The position numbers were made by a program, and so were the translations under genes. 10,191 bases of DNA, from positions 1 through 10,191 of the forward strand of contig JAEWBS010000001.1 of NCBI GenBank assembly GCA_023391005.1, read 5' to 3'. Source of the DNA: Bacillota bacterium. Its GTDB lineage: Bacteria; Bacillota; Clostridia; Oscillospirales; Ruminococcaceae. Below the pieces are notes generated by a model. It saw only the letters and a program-made list of their open reading frames with translations, was not told where the DNA came from and searched no databases. Below are positions 1 to 5,104 of the stretch, in pieces; position 1 is the first letter of the stretch, and the number at the start of each line of letters is the position of its first letter.

Positions 1-88
1 TTGTAAGGGATTTTTCCGCTTTGGGGTATATTTCCCCCGCCGGATTGAAAAGATATCCATATTATCCAAAAAAGGAAGTGCAAAAGCT

Positions 89-403
89 GTGTGTACAATT
101 CTCTCCCCCGCCGGCGATACGCTGACGGTGCTGCTCGCGGGCGAAATAGACCACCATTCGGCGGCCGGCATGCGCGCCCAGATAGACGAAGCGATTGAAC
201 GCTACCGCCCGGCGACGCTGACGCTCGACTTTGGCGGCGTCACCTTTATGGACTCCTCCGGTATCGGACTCGTCATGGGACGCTATAAGCTGATGAGCAG
301 CTTCGGCGGCGCGGTGAATGTCGTCAACACCCCCAAGCCGCTGCAAAAGGTCATGCGGCTGTCGGGGCTTGACCGTCTGGCCAGAATTAATAGCGATGGT
401 TGA
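89..403 (+). CDS. spoIIAA: SpoIIAA, anti-sigma F factor antagonist
   Basis: This is a STAS-domain anti-anti-sigma factor of 104 residues. In the forespore the dephosphorylated form binds SpoIIAB and frees sigma F. Visible motifs are GEIDHH at residues 18-23 (Asp21 matches Asp23 of B. subtilis) and FMDSSGIGLVMGRYK at 53-67, where Ser56 aligns with the serine that SpoIIAB phosphorylates. The start is GTG at 89, with AAGGAAG ending at 78 and a 10-nt spacer; no better in-frame start was seen. It is first in the order spoIIAA-spoIIAB-sigF, which fixes the identity against other RsbV-like paralogues. The C-terminus is about a dozen residues shorter than the B. subtilis protein (117 aa), and 143 nt separate it from spoIIAB, where related operons are usually tightly packed. 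The 88 nt upstream hold no clear promoter; a sigma H type is expected from other species, but I could not find one. Confidence 0.95.
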   Translation: MCTILSPAGDTLTVLLAGEIDHHSAAGMRAQIDEAIERYRPATLTLDFGGVTFMDSSGIGLVMGRYKLMSSFGGAVNVVNTPKPLQKVMRLSGLDRLARINSDG

Positions 404-546
404 CAGCCCGACGGCGGTTTTTCCGCCCGCACGGGTTATGCCGACGGGCTACGGCCCGACGTCTAAGGCAGCGCGCCGGACAAGCATCGGCGTGCAAGGC
501 GATTTCTGTCTAATGGGAGATCAGTATAAAACGGAGGAATGACATC
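404..546 (+). other. spoIIAA-spoIIAB intergenic spacer with small hairpins
   Basis: This spacer of 143 nt sits inside the spoIIA operon. It contains a hairpin GGCGG-TTTTT-CCGCC (413-427), bracketed by AGCCCG (405-410) and CGGGCT (445-450), so a larger nested fold is possible. The stem is not followed by a T-run, so it does not look like a terminator. No convincing coding sequence is present: the reading frame of spoIIAA continues only about 20 codons past its TGA, without recognisable similarity. The spoIIAB ribosome binding site GGAGG (533-537) is at its end. Confidence 0.55.
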
Positions 547-1002
547 ATGATAAAACCGCTCAACAGCATGAAGGCCGAGTTTGACGGACGCTCGGTCAAC
601 GAAAGCTTTGCACGCGCCGCCGTCGCCGCCTTTGTGGCCCAGCTAGACCCCACCGTCGAGGAGCTTTGCGACATACGCACCGCCGTTTCAGAAGCGGTGA
701 CCAACTGCATTGTGCACGCCTATCCGAACACTTTGGGCCGCGTTTACATATCCGCCGACATCTACGAAAACCGGCGGGTGGTTATCAGGGTGAAGGACAA
801 GGGCTGCGGCATTGTCGACGTCCCGCAGGCGATGGAACCGCTTTTTACCACCGGTGCCGACCAAGAGCGCTCCGGCTTGGGATTTTCGGTCATGCAAAGC
901 CTGATGGACCGCGTCAAGGTGCGCTCAAAGCCGGGCGGCCCCACCGTCGTCACCCTCGAAAGGAGGCTCATCTCCAAAGGTGATGCAAATGTCAGGGTGT
1001 AA
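547..1002 (+). CDS. spoIIAB: SpoIIAB, anti-sigma F factor and serine kinase
   Basis: This is a GHKL-fold ATPase of 151 residues that binds and holds sigma F inactive and phosphorylates SpoIIAA. The N box reads EAVTNCIVHAY at residues 49-59, with Glu49 and Asn53 in the positions of the catalytic Glu and Mg-binding Asn. The G1 box is DKGCGI at 84-89, and the G2 box SGLGFSVM is at 109-116. Arg23 lies where the sigma F/SpoIIAA-contacting arginine is expected. The ATG at 547 follows GGAGG (533-537) with a 9-nt spacer. The 3' end overlaps the sigF start by up to 23 nt, implying translational coupling and balanced amounts of kinase and sigma factor. Length is normal for the family. Confidence 0.96.
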   Translation: MIKPLNSMKAEFDGRSVNESFARAAVAAFVAQLDPTVEELCDIRTAVSEAVTNCIVHAYPNTLGRVYISADIYENRRVVIRVKDKGCGIVDVPQAMEPLFTTGADQERSGLGFSVMQSLMDRVKVRSKPGGPTVVTLERRLISKGDANVRV

Positions 1003-1669
1003 AGATAGGCCCGCACGTGGCGAGGTCATCGAAAAGAATATGGGACTGGTGCACGCCTGCGCCCATCGCTTTAAAGGGCGCGGCATCGACTATGAGGATT
1101 TATTTCAGGCCGGCTGCATCGGGCTGATTAAGGCGACCGACGCGTTTGACCATGACCGCGGCGTGCGTTTTTCAACCTATGCCGTCCCGGTCATTTTAGG
1201 CGAGATGCGACGGCTATTCCGCGACGGGGGCGCTGTCAAAATCAGCCGTACGATCAAGGAGCTTTCGATGCGCATTGCCCGCACGCGGGAACGGTTTTCG
1301 TTCGATCACGGGCGCGAGCCCACCATCTCGGAGCTCTCCACGCTGCTCGAGGTCTCGGAAGAGGCGGTGGTCGAGGCTATTGGCGTCTGCGCGCCGCCGA
1401 TCTCCCTGACCGAAAGCGAGGATCAGGGCGGCGGTCAGCTCGACCTGCCGGTCGATTCGCCCGAGGAGCTGACCAGCGATTTGATTGCGCTGCGCCAATC
1501 GCTGGATCTTCTGGAGGAGCGCGACCGCGCGATTATTCTGCTGCGCTATTTCGGCGAGAAGACCCAATCCCAAACCGCCGAGCGGTTGGGGATGACGCAG
1601 GTGCAGGTGTCGCGCCGCGAAAAAAAGATTATGACCCAACTGCGCCGCGATTTGCTGGGTACGGGGTAG
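980..1669 (+). CDS. sigF: RNA polymerase sigma-F factor, early forespore
   Basis: This is a sigma-70 family factor for the first forespore-specific programme. Region 2 begins near residue 20 with EKNMGLVHACAHRF, continues through YEDLFQAGCIGLIKATD (38-54) and the promoter-melting segment VRFSTYAVPVILGEMRR, then RDGG. Region 3 starts at ISRTIKEL. Region 4 carries the helix-turn-helix AERLGMTQVQVSRREKKI (about 200-217). Identity as sigma F rather than sigma G rests on position after spoIIAA-spoIIAB. The start is ambiguous: GTG at 980 has AGGAGG (961-966) at 13 nt, while ATG at 989 has the weaker AAAGG (976-980) at 8 nt; ATG at 983 also exists. All overlap the end of spoIIAB. At about 229 residues it lacks roughly 20 to 25 residues present before region 2 in B. 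subtilis sigma F (255 aa). Confidence 0.95.
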   Translation: MMQMSGCKDRPARGEVIEKNMGLVHACAHRFKGRGIDYEDLFQAGCIGLIKATDAFDHDRGVRFSTYAVPVILGEMRRLFRDGGAVKISRTIKELSMRIARTRERFSFDHGREPTISELSTLLEVSEEAVVEAIGVCAPPISLTESEDQGGGQLDLPVDSPEELTSDLIALRQSLDLLEERDRAIILLRYFGEKTQSQTAERLGMTQVQVSRREKKIMTQLRRDLLGTG

Positions 1670-1677
1670 AGGTTACG

Positions 1678-1721
1678 AAAAAGCAAAGAGGAGCCGATTG
1701 TTCGGCTCCTCTTTGCTTTTT
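1678..1721 (+). terminator. Rho-independent terminator of the spoIIA operon
   Basis: A perfect 20-bp stem (1678-1697 with 1702-1721) closes a 4-nt TTGT loop. It has a GAGCCGA/TCGGCTC core and A-run/T-run ends, starting 9 nt after the sigF stop. The A-run on the left arm means it could also stop transcription coming from the right. Confidence 0.93.
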
Positions 1722-1955
1722 GGTGGGCAGTTAAACGATATTGGAAAAAACGCATACAGTTGCTATACTGCGTCACTGCTTCATAGAAAATTTTAAAGCG
1801 TCTGGACGATCAGCTGTCCGGCGCTTCTGTGTTGGGTCGTTTAATGCAGCCGGAAGACCTCTGACCATCTTAAGCGTTGGATAACCTATGTTTCCCCTAT
1901 CGCATGTAATGGAATGAACTTAAAAAATAATTCTGCTTTGCAGGGGAGGTATTAT
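1722..1955. other. Gene-free stretch upstream of the decayed small gene
   Basis: No coding sequence could be supported in these 234 nt. One imperfect hairpin is visible at 1796-1826, with arms AAGCG/CGCTT and inner GGAC/GTCC around a GATCAGCT loop. It does not end in a T-run. No sigma-A promoter with both boxes at good spacing was found. The stretch ends in GGGGAGG (1943-1949), the ribosome binding site of the following pseudogene. Confidence 0.5.
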
Positions 1956-2142
1956 ATGACCGAGAAAAGAGGAACCCGATTTGCCGTGATCTATCAAGAA
2001 GCCACCATAGTACCGTTGACTCAAATACTGGCTTGATAAAGAAACCGACATCTAATACCTAGTGCATTGTCTTTTAGCCGGTGCAGCGGGCATGACGGTT
2101 CTACTCGGCCAGAATGGAAAGCCGCTGCTGTATAAAGACTAA
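1956..2142 (+). pseudogene. Decayed small gene, DUF6440-like
   Basis: The remnant starts with a strong ribosome binding site (GGGGAGG, 1943-1949, 6-nt spacer) and ATG at 1956. Frame 1 gives MTEKRGTRFAVIYQEATIV, then PLTQILA and a TGA at 2034. A shift into the next frame at about 2031 gives LDKETDI, an in-frame TAA at 2053, then YLVHCLLAGAAGMTVLLGQ and NGKPLLYKD to the TAA at 2140. Joined, this follows the order I recall for DUF6440 proteins: RF(K/E)V(I/V)Y near the N-terminus, a central LVDKETGVNYL, then a Gly-rich GGLTVLLDxxGKP tail. At least one frameshift and one nonsense codon separate it from an intact gene of about 62 codons. Function of the family is unknown to me. The family name is from memory of its pattern; that the two frames form one coding remnant is well supported. 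Confidence 0.55.
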
Positions 2143-2163
2143 GGTCGACCGCTCTAAAACATC

Positions 2164-2207
2164 AAAAAACGGTATCCCGGGGGCGTTGTCCCGGGATACC
2201 GTTTTTT
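2164..2207. terminator. Bidirectional terminator between the pseudogene and spoIIR
   Basis: A perfect 18-bp stem (2164-2181 with 2190-2207) surrounds an 8-nt loop. It has a CCCGGG-containing core and A6/T6 ends, so both strands read a stem followed by a T-run. It lies 21 nt after the pseudogene stop and 29 nt beyond the spoIIR stop, so it serves the convergent pair. Confidence 0.92.
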
Positions 2208-2236
2208 AGCTATAAAGCTTACATTGTGGCAGGGCG

Positions 2237-2839
2237 CTATTCCCCGCCCTTTTCCATCAGCTTCTCAAACGCTTCGACGACGGCGAATTTGGCCTGATAG
2301 CACGGCTCGGCGCTTAAGGTGCGAATCTGGTCCTCAACCTCGGCGGCCTGCTTTTCAGTCGCCACCGGAATGCACAGCGGCGGATACATAACGCACCACC
2401 AGTTCTTGCCCTTGCCTTCACCGATCACCACCCGCAGCGCCGTGTAGGTTCCGGCGGGCAGCGTCACGCCATCCTCATAGGTGCGGGTATCGAAATACAT
2501 ATCGGTTACGCTGACTGCGACGTCGTTGTGATCACCTGCCACGCGCAGCGTCTTTTGGGCGGTCAGCGTGATGTCGTCGCTTAAAAATTCCGCAAAGCGG
2601 GCTGCCTGCGCGGCGTTAGACCCACCGAGCAGTTCGGAATAGGCGCCCAGCAGCGCGTCGCGTACCAAAAGCTTATGCTGCTGGTCCTCGACACTGTCGG
2701 AGTTCGCAATAATATGCAGTCGCAGTGTGTTCTGCCGCACGGCGGCACACTGTGCGGCAAAGCTGTCGAACGAGAGCAGCAGCATCGACAGCATCAGTGT
2801 CAAAAAAAGTGTGAGCGCAAAACGGTCTGTTTTGGTCAT
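2237..2839 (-). CDS. spoIIR: SpoIIR, stage II sporulation signalling protein
   Basis: SpoIIR is exported from the forespore and stimulates the membrane protease SpoIIGA to process pro-sigma E in the mother cell. The 200-residue product has a signal peptide: basic start MTKTDR, hydrophobic core about 7-24, plausible cleavage near SFAA. Family signatures follow: LRLHIIANSDSVEDQ then HKLLVRDALL at about 40-65, YFDTRTYEDGVTLPAGTY at about 115-132, and GKGKNWWCVMYPPLC after it. The ATG is preceded only by a weak GGCAGG with a 9-nt spacer. In B. subtilis the gene is transcribed by sigma F; I scanned about 150 nt upstream for a sigma F-type promoter and found only an isolated GCATA without a matching -10. 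It is convergent with the sigF operon, an apt but not universal neighbour. Confidence 0.95.
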   Translation of the reverse strand: MTKTDRFALTLFLTLMLSMLLLSFDSFAAQCAAVRQNTLRLHIIANSDSVEDQQHKLLVRDALLGAYSELLGGSNAAQAARFAEFLSDDITLTAQKTLRVAGDHNDVAVSVTDMYFDTRTYEDGVTLPAGTYTALRVVIGEGKGKNWWCVMYPPLCIPVATEKQAAEVEDQIRTLSAEPCYQAKFAVVEAFEKLMEKGGE

Positions 2840-3210
2840 AACAAAAAACCTGCCAATCCTGTTTAAAAGTCAGGAACGGCAGGGCCTGCCCGCCATTGGC
2901 GGACTATAAGCGTATGCGGTTGTTTCTGCCGATCCTGTTGCAATAAGAGATTGGACGGATTTGGAGGAGTTTATTCACAGGATAAGGATTTTAGCGGCTT
3001 GCTTTCCTTGCGAGGGGTAAAAATTGAGCGGAAATCGAATCATATCAGTACGTCTAGAGAGTGCAATCCGCATTGTGGCATACGTTTGGCGTCTATGTAT
3101 CAGGCAGGTGCAAGTGCAAAACAGACATGTGACGGACTCCAGAACAGCAGGTATACCCACCGTTTTCACTCTAAGTAACAAAAATTAAAAAAGCCAAAGG
3201 TAAAAGCACG
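2840..3210. other. Gene-free stretch upstream of spoIIR
   Basis: No gene can be supported here. The longest open frame, 2951-3178 on the plus strand, has a TTG start without a ribosome binding site and no recognisable motif. Two features stand out. First, a 15-nt imperfect direct repeat (2849-2863 and 2925-2939, 13 of 15 identical, reading AACAGGAT(C/T)GGCAG on the minus strand) lies in the spoIIR upstream region. Second, CCGCCA-T-TGGCGG (2890-2902) forms a compact palindrome next to GGCAGGGCCTGCC (2878-2890). Whether these regulate spoIIR is unknown. Confidence 0.5.
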
Positions 3211-3365
3211 GATGCCGCCCCCATGGCGGCATCGGGAGAACCCCTTGCGGGGGTTCTCCCACACAAAAACAGTCCACCGGACTGTTTTTGTTCCCTCTCC
3301 TGCGCCTTTTTCGATAAAGTACACGGGGCTTCACCCCGAGCCCCACAAACTTTTGAAAAAGTTTG
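3211..3365. repeat. Array of five consecutive hairpins (REP-like intergenic element)
   Basis: Five inverted repeats follow one another: GATGCCGCC/GGCGGCATC (3211-3233); GGGAGAACCCC/GGGGTTCTCCC (3234-3260); a 13-bp stem ACAAAAACAGTCC/GGACTGTTTTTGT with ACC loop (3263-3291); CGGGG/CCCCG, alternatively GGGGCT/AGCCCC (3324-3344); and CAAACTTTT/AAAAGTTTG (3346-3365). The third has a T-run and could terminate transcription. No coding potential is visible. The CGGGGCTTCACCCCG plus AAAAGTTTG combination resembles intergenic repeats I associate with Oscillospiraceae genomes. That is memory, not a search, but it argues for a dispersed element rather than a unique site. Confidence 0.65.
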
Positions 3366-3419
3366 ATTAAAACTTTTACTCTGTGCAGTATTTTATGCGA
3401 TATCAGTTTTCCGCCAAGC

Positions 3420-3461
3420 TAAAAGAGCCTGCGCCGCCAATCGGCAGCGCAGGCTCTTTTA
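3420..3461 (-). terminator. Terminator of ackA
   Basis: The outer stem of 14 bp (AAAAGAGCCTGCGC at 3421-3434 with its complement at 3447-3460) is extended by a T-A pair at 3420/3461 and encloses an inner GCC/GGC stem. It lies 23 nt beyond the ackA stop. A/T ends on both sides make it potentially bidirectional, but ackA is the only adjacent gene reading into it. Confidence 0.88.
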
Positions 3462-3484
3462 AAATTCCAGCTAATACGAAAATC

Positions 3485-4678
3485 TTACAGATTTTCGATA
3501 ATATCCTTGGTGTCGCGCGCGATCAAAAGCTCCTCATTGGTGGGCAGCACCCAGACCGCGACCTTCGAGTCGGGGGTGGAGATGCAAGCCTCTTCACGGC
3601 AGCCCTTGTTCTTGGCGGCGTCGAACTTAATGCCCAGCACTTCCATATTCTCGCAGACGCGCTCACGCACAATGTCGTCGTTCTCGCCGATGCCGCCGGT
3701 GAAGCAGACGGCATCCAGCCCGCCAAGCGCCGCAGCGTAGGAGCCGATATACTTCTTAATCTGATAGCACAGGATATCCACAGCCAGCTTGGCGCGGTCG
3801 TTACCCGCGTCCTCGGCGGCGTGCAAATCGCGCATGTCGCTCGAAACGCCCGAGATGCCGACAAGGCCGGACTGCTTGTTGAGGATATCGATGATTTTGC
3901 TGGTGCGGTAGCCCGACTTCTCAGACATGACGCTGACGAGCGAGGGGTCGATCGCGCCGCAGCGGGTGCCCATGATGAGGCCGTCGAGCGGCGTTAAACC
4001 CATCGTCGTGTCGACGCATTTGCACCCGTCGATCGCGGTGATCGACGAGCCGTTGCCCAGATGGCAGGTGATGACCTTCAGATCGCATTTGCCGGCCAGC
4101 TCAGACATGCGCTGCGAAACAAAGCGGTGGCTCGTGCCGTGGAAGCCGTAACGGCGCAGGCGGTATTTCTCATAATATTCGTAGGGGATCGGGTAGATAT
4201 AAGCCTTGGGCGGCATGGTCTGGTGAAAGGCGGTGTCGAACACGACGACCATCGGAATCTTCTCGCCAAACACTTTGCGGCAGGCCTTCATGGCGGTCAG
4301 GCCGGGGGGGTTGTGCAGCGGAGCCAGCGCCGAAAGCTCATCGATGGCCTTTAAAACCTCGTCGTCGATGAGCACTGAGCCGGAGAATTGCTCGCCGCCG
4401 TGCACACCGCGGTGGCCGATGGCCGAAATCTCAGAGATATTGTTGATCACCTTGTTCTCGCCGGTGGTTAAGAGCTCGACAACCTCGGCAAACGCCTCGG
4501 CATGGGTGGGGAAAGGGGTCTCGTACTCAATCTTGGTGCCGTTGGAAAGCTTGTGGCTGATCAGACCGCCCGCACCGATGCGCTCGCACAGACCCTTGGC
4601 GATGACCAGCTCGCTCTCCATATCGATGAGCTGGTACTTCATCGAGGAGCTGCCCGCGTTAATAACCAGAATTTTCAT
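3485..4678 (-). CDS. ackA: Acetate kinase
   Basis: AckA converts acetyl phosphate and ADP to acetate and ATP, the energy-yielding last step of acetate fermentation, in the cytoplasm. The 397-residue product carries the full acetate/sugar kinase set: MKILVINAGSSSMKYQ with Asn7; HRGVHGG with Arg90; VVVFDTAFHQTMP with Asp148; YGFHGTSH with His180; HLGNGSS at 206-212; GTRCGAIDPSL with Arg239; FTGGIGEND; and TNEEL near the C-terminus. The start is the ATG at 4678, with AGGAGG (4687-4692) at 8 nt; an upstream in-frame ATG at 4726 would add 16 residues not found in the family and lacks this ribosome binding site. Pta lies on the same strand but about 5 kb away rather than adjacent. The leader of about 245 nt holds a palindromic element. 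Confidence 0.97.
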   Translation of the reverse strand: MKILVINAGSSSMKYQLIDMESELVIAKGLCERIGAGGLISHKLSNGTKIEYETPFPTHAEAFAEVVELLTTGENKVINNISEISAIGHRGVHGGEQFSGSVLIDDEVLKAIDELSALAPLHNPPGLTAMKACRKVFGEKIPMVVVFDTAFHQTMPPKAYIYPIPYEYYEKYRLRRYGFHGTSHRFVSQRMSELAGKCDLKVITCHLGNGSSITAIDGCKCVDTTMGLTPLDGLIMGTRCGAIDPSLVSVMSEKSGYRTSKIIDILNKQSGLVGISGVSSDMRDLHAAEDAGNDRAKLAVDILCYQIKKYIGSYAAALGGLDAVCFTGGIGENDDIVRERVCENMEVLGIKFDAAKNKGCREEACISTPDSKVAVWVLPTNEELLIARDTKDIIENL

Positions 4679-4702
4679 GATTGTATCCTCCTGCTCTTTT
4701 TC

Positions 4703-4863
4703 AGTGAATAGTGAAAGTGACGGCAACCACCTGTGGCGGCGATTAAAATAATGTCAACATAACAGGCACGGCTTTGCCGAAATGCACGGCAATGTGCCGG
4801 CAACGGCAATTTAAATAAGTCCGCAAAGCGGACATCGACATTATTCCCTACTCCCTATTCACT
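4703..4863. repeat. Nested inverted-repeat (MITE-like) element in the ackA leader
   Basis: Outer 9-bp inverted ends AGTGAATAG (4703-4711) and CTATTCACT (4855-4863) enclose a second 9-bp pair, AATAATGTC (4747-4755) and GACATTATT (4837-4845). Inside are three small hairpins: CGGC-TTT-GCCG (4769-4779), GCAC/GTGC (4784-4797) and GTCCGC-AAA-GCGGAC (4819-4833). The 161-nt element has no coding potential and lies between the proposed ackA promoter and the ackA ribosome binding site, so it would be transcribed as leader RNA. No target-site duplication is obvious. Size and architecture suit a non-autonomous mobile repeat, but a structured leader that evolved in place is possible. Confidence 0.6.
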
Positions 4864-4906
4864 TTTTACTCTTTGCTGTTTTTCCCCAGCGCCCCCGCCA
4901 AATTTC

Positions 4907-4935
4907 TTGACTAGGGTGCTTATCCATAATATAAT
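4907..4935 (+). promoter_or_regulatory. Sigma-A-type promoter for tmcAL
   Basis: TTGACT (4907-4912) and a perfect TATAAT (4930-4935) are separated by 17 nt. Expected transcription start is near 4942, giving a leader of about 160 nt before tmcAL. The -10 box overlaps that of the opposing ackA promoter by all but one base. Confidence 0.85.
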
Positions 4936-4959
4936 ATTATATAATTTCCAAAAGTGCAA
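4931..4959 (-). promoter_or_regulatory. Sigma-A-type promoter for ackA
   Basis: On the minus strand TTGCAC (plus-strand 4954-4959) and TATTAT (4931-4936) are 17 nt apart. Transcription would start near 4924 and run leftward through the nested repeat into ackA. The 12-nt sequence TATAATATTATA at 4930-4941 is a perfect palindrome, which makes the -10 region readable from both strands. Confidence 0.7.
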
Positions 4960-5104
4960 GTATACCGCATGAAGTCGGGATATTATTGGATGTTTTCACG
5001 ATCTCGGACCGCTTTGGAGGAAAAAATACTTTTAAAATTCCTGAAAACGGTGTGCTGTGCGCTTTAATGGTTATAGTATTAAGCAAAGAAAGGGGGGCGC
5101 TGCA

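Noticed and set aside
58..64. CATATTA as a sigma G-type -10 before spoIIAA
   Set aside because: The nearest GTATA (26-30) is 27 nt away, too far for a sigma F/G promoter.
1..88. Sigma H promoter expected before spoIIAA
   Set aside because: AAGGGATTT at 5-13 resembles a -35, but no GAAT-type -10 follows at suitable spacing; not reported as a feature.
318..542. Frame overlapping the spoIIAA 3' end and ending just before spoIIAB
   Set aside because: Tempting as an extra operon gene, but it starts within spoIIAA without a ribosome binding site and the translation has no recognisable features.
2951..3178. Plus-strand open frame of 75 codons upstream of spoIIR
   Set aside because: TTG start without a ribosome binding site, no motif, and composition unlike the real genes of the window.
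3211..3365. CRISPR array
   Set aside because: The stems differ in sequence and there are no equal-length direct repeats or spacers.
3383..3997. Plus-strand open frame of 204 codons antisense to ackA
   Set aside because: Overlaps the conserved ackA C-terminal region and reads through the ackA terminator; no motif.
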